Shown: positions 38,950 to 51,256, numbered from the stretch's first letter. The stretch is DNA of 64,000 bases from Panagrolaimus kolymaensis (GCA_028622995.1 JAJQJQ010000043.1:806001-870000), one strand, 5' to 3'. Numbers and translations are program-made. Notes: generated by a model from the letters alone, not told the origin.

Positions 38950-39222
38950 TCAATAGCTATGTTTAAAAAAATTTTTTTTAGTCCAAAGAGCTAAATAACT
39001 TGATATTTTTAGTCTCAAAACATCGAACCAAGAAATAAAATAAAATAAATTGTGCACTAAAAATAATGACCACAAAACATATGAAAGACAAGTAACAATG
39101 ATCAACATCTTCAAAAAAAATAATGAGAATATTTCTGTTCCATAGTTTTGATGGATCTCATCGGTTAAATTACGCATTTGATCGCGGTGATCCAAAAAAC
39201 CAAAAAAAATAAAATTTTTCAT
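38950..39222 (-). CDS. Hypothetical small membrane protein
   Basis: Single open frame of 90 aa with ATG start. A polar segment (DHRDQMRNLTDEIHQNYGTE) is followed by two close hydrophobic stretches (IFSLFFLKMLIIVTCLSYVL and SLFLVHNLFYFIS) and a short basic tail. Base composition and varied residues look more coding-like than neighbouring open frames, but there is no family match and exons may be missing. Confidence 0.4.
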   Translation of the reverse strand: MKNFIFFGFLDHRDQMRNLTDEIHQNYGTEIFSLFFLKMLIIVTCLSYVLWSLFLVHNLFYFISWFDVLRLKISSYLALWTKKNFFKHSY

Positions 39223-39283
39223 TAGTAATCGTATTTTTGTTCTTTCAAAAAACTATATCGTCTGCTATTTTTGTTTCTTGAAA

Positions 39284-39649
39284 ATGATTAAAATTTTTAT
39301 TATATTTTCAATTTTTTTATTAACTTTTGTTTTATCTCAAAGATCTTATTATAATAATTATAATTACAATAATTATTATTACTATGGTCCACCACAAAAT
39401 CGGCAATATGGAGTAGCAACAACAAGGCCTTCCTATGGATCATATATTTATCCATCGACAACAAGGCCATATTCATATTATTCTTATCAATATCCGCCTC
39501 AGTCTTATCAATATTCAAATTATGCTGTTCCAACAACAAATCCATCAAATATTGCATATCATTATAATGAAGGAAATATTGGAGCTCCTGGAAATAATGC
39601 TATTGCATCTTTTTGGCTTTCATGTGGAAGTCATAATTGTCAAGGATAA
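39284..39649 (+). CDS. Secreted Tyr-rich protein
   Basis: 121 aa from the ATG at 39284. A signal peptide (MIKIFIIFSIFLLTFVLS) is followed by a Tyr/Asn/Pro/Ser-rich repetitive region (YNNYNYNNYYYYGPP, TTRPSYGSYIYPSTTRPYS) and a C-terminal stretch with two cysteines (WLSCGSHNCQG). It is intronless as modelled. Composition resembles cuticle or surface structural proteins that crosslink through tyrosine, but this is a guess. Confidence 0.75.
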   Translation: MIKIFIIFSIFLLTFVLSQRSYYNNYNYNNYYYYGPPQNRQYGVATTRPSYGSYIYPSTTRPYSYYSYQYPPQSYQYSNYAVPTTNPSNIAYHYNEGNIGAPGNNAIASFWLSCGSHNCQG

Positions 39650-39828
39650 ATAACTTTTTTTTGCTTTTAAATATAATTTTGTGTGTAATGATGATTTATT
39701 AATTAATTTATTATTTTATTTAAAACTGAACACATGATACAATTTTTTTTACAAAGTAACATTTTTTGGATTATAAATAAACAAAAGTAAAATCATTTTG
39801 ATTAAATCCATTTTATAGTCATCCAAAT

Positions 39829-40014
39829 TTAAGGGGTTGGAGACGCGAAAGCTGCGGCAACACTTGTTCCAATTGCTGGAGCTGCTGGAGGAACGATGAT
39901 TGCGATTGGAATTGCAACAACAGCATAAATACTTCCAAAGATTGGGCCACCATCAACCATGGGAATGAGGAAAAGAAATAAAGCCAAAAGAACAAAAATA
40001 GTTTTGGGGTTCAT
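39829..40014 (-). CDS. 61-aa secreted hydrophobic peptide, paralog A
   Basis: Intronless. A signal peptide (MNPKTIFVLLALFLFLIPM, then VDG) gives a mature chain of about 39 residues, rich in Ile/Val/Ala/Pro with no cysteine: a central hydrophobic stretch, then PPAAPAIG and an ASPTP end. It is the same length as its paralog at 40482, head to head with it. A TATA box lies 73 bp before the ATG. A membrane-active or gland peptide is possible, but no function can be assigned. Confidence 0.75.
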   Translation of the reverse strand: MNPKTIFVLLALFLFLIPMVDGGPIFGSIYAVVAIPIAIIVPPAAPAIGTSVAAAFASPTP

Positions 40015-40086
40015 TTTTGGCTATTGATACTGAAAGATAAAGTAAAATTCAAAAAATGATTGATTTTTATTTCTAAGCGAAGCAGC

Positions 40087-40093
40087 TTTTATA
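40087..40093 (-). promoter_or_regulatory. TATA box of peptide paralog A
   Basis: TATAAAA on the minus strand, 73 bp upstream of the ATG at 40014. Confidence 0.65.
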
Positions 40094-40403
40094 ATCCTTT
40101 TTTTTGTTATTATTTTTAAAAAATTATTAGACAAAAAATAGTTGTGTTTATTATAGATAAACTTTTTTTGTCAAGTAATGTTGGATTTTTGCAAGCGGAA
40201 ATAAAAAAATTAAACATTCATATGGAATAATGGCTTCTTCTTATCAATATTTCCTTAAAAAAACACTTTTTACTTGATAATAATTACAATGTCGAAAACG
40301 GTAAAAGAAAATTATCTGAGGAAAAACTAAAAAATACTAGACAAAAAATATCATTTATTTCATCAGCTTTTTCTCTCAATAAACCATCAAAAAAAATCCC
40401 CAG

Positions 40404-40410
40404 TATAAAA
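40404..40410 (+). promoter_or_regulatory. TATA box of peptide paralog B
   Basis: TATAAAA, 72 bp upstream of the ATG at 40482, mirroring paralog A. Confidence 0.7.
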
Positions 40411-40481
40411 ACTCCATAGCTTTTTAAAGAATGCATGTCAAAATCAACTAACATTCTTCAACATTGTTTTCATCGACAAAA

Positions 40482-40667
40482 ATGAACTCCGCAACAATTT
40501 TTATTCTTTCCGCTATTTTTCTTCTTATTATTCCAATTGCTGACGCTGGTTTAATTTCTGGAATTCTTAGCACAGTTATTTTCACGCCAATTTCATTTAT
40601 CATACCTCCAGCTGCTCCTTCAATTGGACCTATTATTTTGGGAGCTTTTGTTGCTCCAACACCATAA
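40482..40667 (+). CDS. 61-aa secreted hydrophobic peptide, paralog B
   Basis: Intronless, exactly the length of paralog A. A signal peptide (MNSATIFILSAIFLLIIPI, then ADA) is followed by the mature chain GLISGILSTVIFTP..., then IIPPAAPSIGP and a VAPTP end. Conserved positions with A are the MN start, the signal core, PPAAP-x-IG and the PTP terminus; the middle has diverged. There are no cysteines and no charged residues in the mature chain. Confidence 0.78.
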   Translation: MNSATIFILSAIFLLIIPIADAGLISGILSTVIFTPISFIIPPAAPSIGPIILGAFVAPTP

Positions 40668-40987
40668 GCAGATATTAAAGTTGTTTTTGCAAATTATCTA
40701 AAATTTTCCCATTGTTTATTGATATATTTTTTCTAAATTTTGAAATAAAAAATGTAATTAAATTTTTGTAAATTTGCGAATAAAAGTATTTTTGATTAGA
40801 GTTATTGTAAAAATTATTTAAATAATCTATTTCTCTGCATTTGTTTTTTTATATCAAAATACAATTAAAAACATTGTTCACTTTTTTTGGCTCATCTTTT
40901 TTTCCTTCACATTCCAATGGCAATATGGAATTTATGTATCACAAATTTGATTTTAAAATTCAAAAAGTTTTCAGTAGCTTTAGCTTG

Positions 40988-41212
40988 CAGGGATGCTCGA
41001 TCTTGGCTTTTGGAAAATCCGAACATCGAACTTCGAACATTTTTTGGGAAAAAAAGGCCGAACATCACGAACATCCGAACATCGAACCATGTTCGGAGAC
41101 GTAAAAATTTGCTTTTTAAAATCCGAACATCCGAACTCCGAACAATGTTCGGACAAAATTGCCTAAAATTCCGAACTTCGAACTCCGAACCACGAACGAT
41201 CGAGCATCCCTG
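40988..41212. mobile_element. hAT-type MITE
   Basis: Terminal inverted repeats CAGGGATGCTCGATC and GATCGAGCATCCCTG bound a 225-bp element. It is flanked by an 8-bp near-duplicate (TTAGCTTG / TTAGCTTA, 7 of 8). The CAGGG ends and 8-bp target duplication are typical of hAT transposons. The centre is made of CCGAACATCGAAC / CCGAACTCCGAAC variants and AATGTTCGG palindromes. There is no transposase. Confidence 0.85.
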
Positions 41213-44200
41213 TTAGCTTACCAAGCTTCGAAAACTTCAATTTTCGAATAAAATTGCGATCGATCGATCGAGTATGTAAATAGTTTCAAAGCAAAAAATT
41301 GGATTAGAAAATAAAAATATTCACCGTTGTTATTTTAATTTGTATAAAATCGTACAATTTTTTTGTTTCTCGAATTTTTGATTGCTTTAAATTTTTCAAA
41401 GTTTTTCAAATTTTTTTATTACAAAAATTTTCTTCATCTTCTCGAAGAAGCAAACTATCACGTTTTTTAATCGTAAAAAAGTGTTTTGCTCTCATTTTTT
41501 TTTCAGAGAGTCGTCTTACAATAAAAAAAGTTATTCTTTCTTTTTAACATTCTTCCATATTTTTTTTCTTCTTCTTCTTCGCCATCCTTCACTGTCGTCG
41601 TGCATCGTTGTACAAAATCGAAGCAAAGCAAAGCAAGCAATGTTTTGCCATTTTTTCTTTTATTTTTGATTTTATCCATCTTTCGTTCGTTTTTTTTGTT
41701 GTTGAGCGAAGAGATTTTTTTTATTAATTTTTTTTCTTTTCCTAACTTTTTTAGCTTTCGTTCTTGGTTGCAACAGCAGCAGCAGCAGCAGCCAGCGACA
41801 GTCATTTTTATCTATGTTTCAATTTTTCTATTTTAGTAATTTTTTTTTGAAATCGACAGCATTTCTGTTGTCGCTGTTGCATCTCGGTATACAAAAATGT
41901 GAATGTGGTGGTGCCACTCTTATATCAGTTTTATCAACGTAGACAACCGACTACTTTTCTTCTAAATCTCACGGCAATCTATCGTTTTTTAAATAAATTT
42001 TTTTTGGTATTAAGATTTAAAATTTCTTTTGAAAATAGTTCGATGAAAATTTACTCATTCCTAGGTTTACATATTAGAAAGAGTAAAATGTTCTTATTTT
42101 TTTTGATTAACCTTAGCCGCTGCATTTTATCTTTTCTTTTTTCTAGTGAAAGATAAAAAAATACATTTTCAAGAAAATACCGTATATTTTTTCTAAAGTC
42201 CGCTTAGTTTAATAAAAAAATGAATCTAAAACAAAACACAAACAAGCCAAGCCAAGCAAGAGAAAAATAAAAATCATCAACTTATTATTTTTTCTTTTTA
42301 TTTTCCATCATCATTTGCTTTCTTTCTTTTTTACAATCATTTCGACGACGACGAATCGTTGTCTTCGTCGTTGATGATTTCATCATCACTGTGCATCGTG
42401 TCTTTTCCCTTTTTCATACATACATTTTTTCATGCAAGTTACAACAACAACAACCTAACCTTGAAAGATTTGATTTTGATTTTTAAGACATTTTCTTTTA
42501 CTGTCGTGGCACGCTTATTTGATTTGAATTTATTTATTTATTTTTTTGTTTGCTTTTTGCCTCAATATTTTTTTTTGTATGCTTAAGCTTGCTTTAAATC
42601 ATTTTATTCTTATTTTCTTAAGTTTTTCTCTTTTCCATCTCTAAAAATGGAGTTTTTTTACAGTCGTGTGCCGCTGCCACTACCCTAAAAATTTGTTGTT
42701 TGCTTGTTAGAAATATTTTTCTTGCGCTCCCACTTTTTTATTTTTCTTCGAATCGAAAAACACGTCATCGTCTTCATGATCGCCGAAAAAGCAAACTTCC
42801 ATATTCGAGCAAAAAAACTTAAACCCCTCTCTTTTTTTTTTGCGCTTTTGCCCTTCGCTTCTTCTTTGATTTTTTTTTGTTGTTGGACTTTTTCTTTCCT
42901 TGATTGCTCATATATATTTTTATTTGCGAAGAATTATGCTGTGGCGGCGGCGATTCTTTTTTCTTTTAGGGTCAAAAACACATGAAAAAAAAGCTTTCTC
43001 ATATTTTTTTCTTCTTCTCTCGATCAGAGCGTTGTTGCCGTCGACCAAGATGCTAAAGAATATATTAAAACATTTTTTTATGTTAGAAAAACTATGCATT
43101 TCCTTGGATTGTTCCTGATCACACATTTTTTAAATCTATTTTCGGTAGACAAAAATAGTTTTTTAAAAGAACGAAAAAGTTTCGATTTAATTTTTATGTA
43201 ATAATTTGTTACACAAGTTTTTTAAATCTTTTACCAAAGCCATTTTTTCTATTAAAAATGCTTAAAATTTATTGTTTAATCTAAAAAAATTTGATTACTT
43301 TCATCTCCTTTATTTTTAATTTTCGCTTTAATTTTTTAAACTTATTCAATCGTGAGTTTTTAAAACTATTTTCCGAAATATTTCCTCAATTAAGGACTTC
43401 GAGTTTGCTTTTTTCCATTTGTAAATTTTCTTCGGGTTAATTTTTAAAATTTTAGAGACAGATTTCAATGGAAATAATAATAAATTGTATTCGACCATAT
43501 TTTATCCTAAAATTTATAAAACATGTCTCTTGCCATAGACGTTTGTATCTCCAAAATGTTGGCAGCAGCACAATTTGATAGTTTCTATAAAATATCAAGG
43601 ATAAACGATGCGTGGATAAAAAAAACACTACCCTTAAAGTTGTGTTTAAAAAAAATGACGCTCGTTTTCATTGGTATTGGATAGCGACCTATCACTCTTT
43701 TCTTTTTTATCAAAGCAAAAAAGTAAGTTTTCAAACTTTTTTTTTCATAAATGTATTTTTAATAACTTTCTTTAATTTTTTCAAGTTTAACATTTGTCGT
43801 TCGTCCGTCGTTGTCCATTTTCAACAACAAAATTATTAATAATTTTTTATTTTCTATTTTTTAATTAATTACTAATTAATTTTATGGTCTGTCAAATAAT
43901 ATTTCAAATTATATTTTATATTATTATTTTTGTTTATTAATAATACTTATTTACTTCTCTACTGCCATAACTATTTATTGATAACGAATGTTTTTAACAA
44001 AAATGCAAATCTCAACCATATACATGCGCTTAAAAAGAAAAAAGAAATATATTAAGTTTTATTGTATTATTTTGAAGAAAAAGTGAAACTTATAAAATAA
44101 AAATAGAAATGCGCAAGTATTTGGTGGGGATTGGCTTTTTTTCAAAACATTTTTTTGTGTTTATTTATTTATTTTTATTGTTGACACTTTGTTACGTCGA

Positions 44201-46080
44201 AAAATATTAACAACTGATGAATCAATGTTTCTAACAAAGATTTTTGTCTAAAAAAAAATTGTGTACTGTGGCTGTGGATTCTTCGTTACTAAAATTATTC
44301 ATAATTTATATATTAAAAAAAGTAAGTTTATTTTTTCAATAATCGCCAAAACTTAAACAAATTCAGCGAGAAAAATAGCAAAAATAAACTTTTCAAAAAT
44401 CAAGGAAAAAACTGATCAAAACTTGACAAATAACATCTCAACAAAAAATGTTTATGACTTCGCACTATCGAAAGAATGCAAATTATTTTTTGCTTCCATA
44501 TCTCAAAAATTATTAACGCGAAAGAAATTCAACTATGAAAAAAGAAAAATAATTTGTGTATTTACTATTATTTATTGATCCAAGATTTTTTTTTGTAGAA
44601 ATAAAACTATTTTTTTTTCATTTGTTATTGTGTCATAGCTTACATTAGACACATCAAAGTGTAGGAGGCTCATTATTCGCATTTATTTATTTTAAAAAAA
44701 TCCTTGATTTTTTTTTTTGCGGTTTTTATTGACATGCGTCACTGCCTGCAACAACGATGATTATCTTCTTTGCTTTACAAAAAAATGGAAATCAATAAAA
44801 TTTAATATATTCAAATAATTCCCATAATTTTTTATGTGCATTTTTTTCCTCTTTTTTTTTGCAGGTGTTTCCTCTTCTTTTTTTATTTCGAAAAAAAAAT
44901 CCTTATTTAAAGAGAAAATTTATTTGATGAAAAAAGCTGATACAATAAAGACAGATGCTTGCTTGGCTTCAAAACAAACAACTGCAGTGAGAAACCATTT
45001 TAGTATCTTTCTTCCTTTTTTCTAAACCATATTATTTTTTGTTTAAATTAAATGTTACTAATGCGTGAGAGATAAAAGTTTACATTAATATTTTTTTGTC
45101 TTTTCTAAGCTGCCTCCAATGTTTCATTTGAAAATTAATGTTCTTTTTGTTCCTATTTTGTATGCAACAATTTGATCATTTTTTAATTGAATTTACGCCA
45201 GTGCTTAAATTGAAAAAGATACACGTCTTGCAATTTTTTAAAACAAAATTCCTTAAAACCAGTTAGATTTGTAAACCTTTTTTTTTTATTTGTGTTTTTT
45301 ATAGTTACACCAATGAGGAAAATATCCCCTATCTCTTCTAAAGTCCCTTAATATCCTGGGATCAAAACATGAAAACTTTTCTTTCTTTCAGCTTCGTCTC
45401 TTCTCAATGTGGTAATTGATCCTAAAGTGGACATTAATTTTTTCTCATCAAATAATTCTCTAAGTTTTAATGTTTTTCCGTTTTTTTAAAAGAGCTAAAA
45501 AAGCAAAAGCAAAATATTGCTTGAGTTCTTAAATTTTTATATTTTTTTCTTTCTCTCTTTTTCTTTCTCGAAAAAAAAACTAGTCATCATCCTTAAAAAG
45601 AGTTAAAAGAGGTATAAAGGTGAACGAACCGACGACGACAAAAACACACACCGGTTGTTGCGAAACAAAATAGCCTCCTTAAGAAAAAAAATTTTTTGTT
45701 GTTGTGCTTCTCAAAAAAAAAGAAAGAAAGATATATGAGTTCCATATTGGTCAAGAAAAAAAAGAAAAGAAAAGAAAGAGACTTAAAATATTTTTTGAAA
45801 AAAAAGCTTTGAAAAAATCTTTCTTTTCTCCTTCGCGCTTTTTTTTGACGATCGAATCGAAGAATCGGTTGACTGAGAAACGACTCCCGGTTTTCCTTTT
45901 TTTCCGTTCTCCATTTTACTTTTGACTCTTTTTTTATTTTGTTTTGTTTGAAAAATGGTACGGATAAAGAAAATAAAGAAGAAGAAAAAAATATATACTT
46001 TTAAGTGGAATGAGTGAATGAATGAGAAAGGTCAATAAATATAATTTTTTTTTTGTTGCAAAAAATAACCCAAAGCAGCT
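41213..46080. other. Large intergenic region without recognised genes
   Basis: Nearly 5 kb of AT-rich DNA. It holds T-runs, simple repeats (GATCGATCGATCGA at about 41260; CAGCAGCAGCAGCAGCAG at about 41776; CGACGACGACGAATCG at about 42344) and only low-complexity Phe/Leu/Lys open frames. No tRNA, rRNA or TE boundary was seen. It may contain regulatory DNA or 5' UTR introns of the gene at 47064. Confidence 0.5.
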
Positions 46081-46084
46081 GGTC

Positions 46085-49000
46085 CAGTTTTTAATTGACT
46101 ATTTTTTTTTGAAATTTGAAGTGAAAATTATTATGAAGGATATTTTTTAAGGAAAAAAAATGTTGCAGTTTCTTTGATTGGATCTTCTCCATTTTTTGTT
46201 TGTTGTTGTGTCTTTTTTAAAACAAGTTTAATTCAGTTTTTTCCATGTTTTTTTCTCACCTCTTGGATGCCAGTTATTTTTCCATTTTTAAAATCTTTTT
46301 TGAATGATAAATTCTTTTATTTCTTATGACAGTTTTTATTATTATTAATTTTCTTGATTTTTTTCCGCCGAGCTTGTGACAACCCAGTTTTTTAAACTAT
46401 TTTTTGAAAAATATCAAATAAATGCTATTGTATCGCGTTTTTTTCCCCAGTTTTTACCAAATTCGTAACAATTACGCAATTTTTAATTTTAAAAATTTGA
46501 AGCCTAATTTATTCTCTCCTGTTTTTTATAAATATATTTGCATATTTCTTGTTATCTTTTTGAGCTAAAGATAATAATAATTCTATGAATTTAATATACA
46601 GTTTTTTAAAATTAACTTTTTTATTATTAAATTCCTAAACTATGGATATCAAAAAATGTGTTCATGCATTTGACAGTTTTATTGTTGACCTTGTTGATTT
46701 TCCTTCTCAATTGATGCTAAACAGTTTTCTATATTATTTGAATCTAAAAAATTTCCTTTCCCTTACTAAAATATTAACATGAAGCCTATGGTAATCACAG
46801 TTTTCTTACTTTAATTTAATTTTTTATTAGAAAAGTTTAGAAACATAAAAATCTTTCTCTTAAATTCAGAGATATGTTTTATTAAAGACAGTTATAATCC
46901 TTTTGAAATAAAGTTTGTTTAAAATAAATCCATAAAAAAATAAGATGCCAGTTAAAAATGCTATCGCCAGTTTTAATTTTTTTTAATTATGTTTTTTTCT
47001 TTTGGCGTGAAAATTATCCATCATCTTAGAGCCTAATTTACAGTTGTTCACAGTTTTTTAGACATGCACATAAAGTTAAAAACTATAATATTATTTTATA
47101 TTTTATTATATTCAAACCAAATCTATTTTGTTGAAAGTGAATCAATAGAGCCAAAATATCAAGGTTACTTCCCTTTCAGTTTTTTCTATTTCCCCAAAAT
47201 TAATTGTATTTTTTATTTCAGTGACTCCCGCTCAACCATCCTTCTTTTTTAAACTTTTATATCCCATTATGCCTTGGAGATTTACAACTCCAACACCAGC
47301 AACAAAGCCTCCAGAAATTACCACGAAAAAAGTGGATGTTGTTGATTCATCAAATTTGGATGAAATTGTTCAATCCATTGATCCCACACCCGAATACAAA
47401 ATTAATAATGGTTCCTTGTCCCTGAATGACACAGAAGTGGTAGTAGCTGAAAATGGTTCAGAATCATTTAGAATTATTGATGATGAACATGTTATTGTTC
47501 CAATTAATTCTGCCACAACTACGATGCCTATGATAACAACTGGAGCCAATACGGTAGAGTTGTTTTTATACTTTACTCCAAAAAACACTCAGTCTCGTGC
47601 CACATTTTAATTAAAATGTATTAGAAATTTCTAAAATCTGTGGAAGGGAAATTTTTTTTTTTATTATAAAAATTGTTTAAAATATGTATGAGCAATTTAA
47701 TATTCTGCTACAAGCCGCTCATCAGCTTGATTATAAAGATTTAAAGCTTTTTTAAAATATAAAATGAAATTATTTTCGTCTTTTAATTAAATTTAAAAAA
47801 ACAGCTATTCGGGTCAGTTTTTAAAAATAATAAATATATAGCGAGTGAAAAAAATTGCAGTTTATTAAATATGTTTTAAAACTGTCATCAAGCTAAATTT
47901 TTGGACAGTTTTAAATCAAAAAATCTGGTTTCTCGGATAATTTACAATTTTTCAGTTTTATTTTTGCTATAATTTTTTTGTGTAGGAAACACTTGAAATT
48001 TAATAACAAAACAAAATGTTTAAATGAAAAAATTTGGTGCAAGCTACCAGTCTTCCACTCAGTTTAATTTTTTAATTTTTAAAATAGAAAATGAACCGCC
48101 ATAAATCTATTCGCTCAGTTTTTTTTAACACCACCATCGGGTTTTTTTTTCAACAGTTATAAATGTCAAAAAAAAAGTGGTGGAAAAAGCTACAGTTTTT
48201 TCAAATCATTTTACAGTTTTTATTAATATTTTCCAATTCATGTTTTTGAAACCTTCATTTCTGATAAAAGAAAAAGAAAATTTAAAAAAAAAATAGTCTG
48301 CCAATTGATGTTGTAGAAGCAAAACAGTTAAATTTTTATAGAATTAAAAAAATAATGAATTTAAATAAAAAATAAACTGTAATTTTCATGAGTTATTCCA
48401 ATCCGAAAACTGTTTGACAGTTTTAATTTTTTTTTAAAAATCATAACAAATTTTCATTTTATCCTTTTTTATAATATAGTTTTTACTTATTTTTACGATT
48501 TAATGTGCTCGAAAGCCCTCCGAGCCAAAACAAAAAAATTATTTTTTTAAAAATTTTTATATTGCATCAAGAGATTCCATACATAAGGAAAAAATAATTT
48601 GATGCTGGTATTACAAACATTTTCAGTTTAATAAAATTTATATATAAAAAAAGAAAGACCTAAAATGCTTGCAGTTAATTTTTGTTTTATCTTTTTTAAC
48701 AGTTTTTTAATTTGTTATAAAATATTTTTTTCCATTTATAGACTCCTGCCCTTTCATTGCCATCAACGACTCCGCCAAAACCTTCGAAACCCTTTCATCG
48801 AAGGCTTCCACTTTCTTCAACGACGCCCAAATGTGAAAAATTAACAGAAAAACAAAAATATGCTAAACTTGAAAGCATTGGGGGAAGAAACCAACAATTT
48901 ATGGCAAACACCCCTGAAGAAGCATCAAGAAATTTTCCACATTTAATCCCCAAAAATGAAGAAACTGATGCCCCTGAAAACCCCAAAGCTGAAGGTTCGA

Positions 49001-50785
49001 AATCTAATGCAAGGATGATGATGTCGGATGCCGCCGGGCAAGTAAGTTTTTAACAATTTTAAATTTTACAAATTTATAAATTTTTTGAGCAAAAAGGAAA
49101 ACGTTGGGACAGTTTAAATCAACAAAAAAAAAGTTTCACCATTTCTAAACATTTTTTCTTGTGTTTTGCAATCAAAATATTTTCTTCATTTTCATTTTTT
49201 TTTCTTTCATTAAAAAATCCGACAATTCAGTTAACTTTTACATGAAACAAATAAATAAAACTCTGTCCATTAATAATATTTTCTTTTTTTTCGTTCGAGT
49301 TTGAGAACGCTGTTTAAAAAAATAATCATGTCCAAAGCATGTTGGTAAAAAGGTACACAGTTAAATTCTTTTATTGTTTATTTTTAAAGTTTAGTTTAAA
49401 AAATTTCGCATAAATTCACCCTGATGATTTCAGTTTTTATTTTTTTTATCAAAACAAAAATTTTTATTCGAGTACAGTTTAAAAACCAAAAATAATTTTT
49501 TTAGATTTTTTAGTATTTCTTGGTTCATGCGTTTTGAATTGAGTGAACATAATGTACAACAGTTAAAATAATTTTTCATTCTTATGATAATAAGAAAACT
49601 TTCATTAAAAATTAAAAACATTTATTATTATTGTTCAGAAACAAATTAGAAGAATTTCATGCAGTTAAAATTATTCATAAGCTTTATTTCAATTATGCAG
49701 TTTTGTATAAAAACAAAAACACAAAGCCGCTTTTTATACTTAATCAACAAAAATTTTGTTATTCAGTTTAAAATTTGAAAATTATTATTCTATTTATTTT
49801 TTAAGTCTCATTTCACTTTGGAGCTTTTTTTCTTTTGTGCAGTTAAATTTTTTATTTGAATTAAAAGTGAACTATCTTGGTGATACAGTTTTTTTACCTA
49901 AATAAAAAATAAGATTTTCTTTCCACATACAATTAAAAAAATTAATATATTTCCTTTAAACACAGTTTTTTAATAAAATATAAAAAATGAAAGCACTTTG
50001 ATATGTGCTGTGCTGCTCAGTTTACGAATTTAGAAACTTGAAAGTTCGAGCAGTTTTTTTTAATTTCAAAAGAAAAACACATTTCACAGTTTAAAATTAA
50101 ATTATTTTCATTGGTTTTTTTTGAAATACCACCTTGCTTTGCGAACGCAGTTAATATTTGATAAATTAGAATTTTATTAAATTCCAGGGCCCTCCTTTTT
50201 TTTGTTTTTAAAAAATTCCTACAAACTCTGAATATGCCAGTTTTAATTAAAACCAACTCTTATTTTCAGAGAGCTTTCCTTGAAACCGAATATTGCGATG
50301 AAACTTGCGAAGAAATTCGAACAAAACTTCATGAAGCCATCGAATTGAGGCATAAACCAATAAGAAATTTTATGAGATTATATGATTCTGGTCCAGCAGA
50401 AGTTCAAGAGGGTAAACCGGATAATTGGAAAAGTGGATGTTATTTGGGTAAGTAACTAACTATCCAGCTAACTTTTATGGTTGCAGTTTAAATTTTATTT
50501 AAAACAAAGTATATTAAACAAATCAGTTTATAATTTAAATTTTTAGGAAAGGGCTTGTTTGGTCACAGTTTTTGTTATTTACTTTAAAAAAATTAATTTT
50601 AAAGCATTCTTCAGTTTTTTTTTTCAAATTTAATTTTAATTTTAAAAAGAAAAATATAATAATTAAAAGCTTTAAACATGCAGTTATAAACTTAAGATAA
50701 AAAATGTTGAATATAGCCTTCCAAATATTTCCTATTTCTAACTTTTTTATTTATAATCCCTCAGTAAACTCATCAAGACAGTTTA
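46085..50785 (+). repeat. Intronic CAGTTWW box array, domain 3
   Basis: The array begins about 1 kb before the ATG at 47064 (boxes near 46085, 46165, 46234, 46270, 46330, 46384) and runs through introns 1-4 of the Cys-rich secreted gene to 50779. Polarity is mainly +. Examples of the composition step: mixed sequence 50127-50147 then CAGTT at 50148; mixed sequence 49997-50017 then CAGTT at 50018. The last intron (51030-51095) has none. Confidence 0.85.
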
Positions 50786-51256
50786 TAAAAAATGCAAAAA
50801 ATTTATTTCAAAATCGATTTTTAAATATATTTTATGTTTTCAGAAAAATTTGTTCCAGTTGGAAATTGCACATCTCGTGGAGATGAAGAAATTTGGGGTT
50901 ATGAAAAGCTTTGCACCGCGTGTCAAGGAGTATATATTTTGAGTTATGATTGCTTTCCAACTTTTTTTAATTCCGTCGTTTGTGATAAATCTGAAAATGA
51001 TTGCATTTTTGATCAATATACTGCGATGGGTGAGTTTTTAAAACGACGATGAAAAAATAATTTGATAACCGTAACTGAATTTATTTATTTTTTAGCCCAT
51101 GGAAAATGTCAAGCTAAAACTTTGAGTTTCAAAGTTATGCGAAATAAAGGAACAAGAGATTGTGAAGAATGGATTTTTGAATATCTCGATGTTCCAATTG
51201 CTTGTGAATGTTTTTTAAGTAAAACAAGCTTCCTTCATTCAGTTCCAGAGCTATAA
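47064..51256 (+). CDS. Secreted Cys-rich protein, possible IL-17-like cystine-knot cytokine
   Basis: Exons 47064-47163, 47222-47553, 48742-49041, 50270-50447, 50844-51029 and 51096-51256 join in frame to 418 aa. A signal peptide (MHIKLKTIILFYILLYSNQI) starts the protein. Residues about 30-240 are a Thr/Pro/Glu-rich, probably disordered or proprotein-like region with Asn-glycosylation sites. The C-terminal 180 residues are Cys-rich: YCDETCEEI, GNCTSRGDEEIWGYEKLCTA, then CQGVY, DCFPTFF, VVCDKSENDC, KCQAKT, DCEEWIFEYLDVPIACECFL. The Trp-x(5)-C-x2-C spacing and the ending VPIACECFL recall the IL-17 fold's terminal VPVGCTC, but Trunk/noggin-type knots are alternatives. Box array 3 fills the introns. 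Confidence 0.72.

Noticed and set aside
41260..41275. GATCGATCGATCGA as an origin or Dam-type signal
   Set aside because: It is a short simple repeat with no supporting context in a nuclear genome.
41481..43126. Hydrophobic open frames in the large intergenic region
   Set aside because: Low-complexity T-run translations. Overlapping frames on both strands look equally good, so none is supported.
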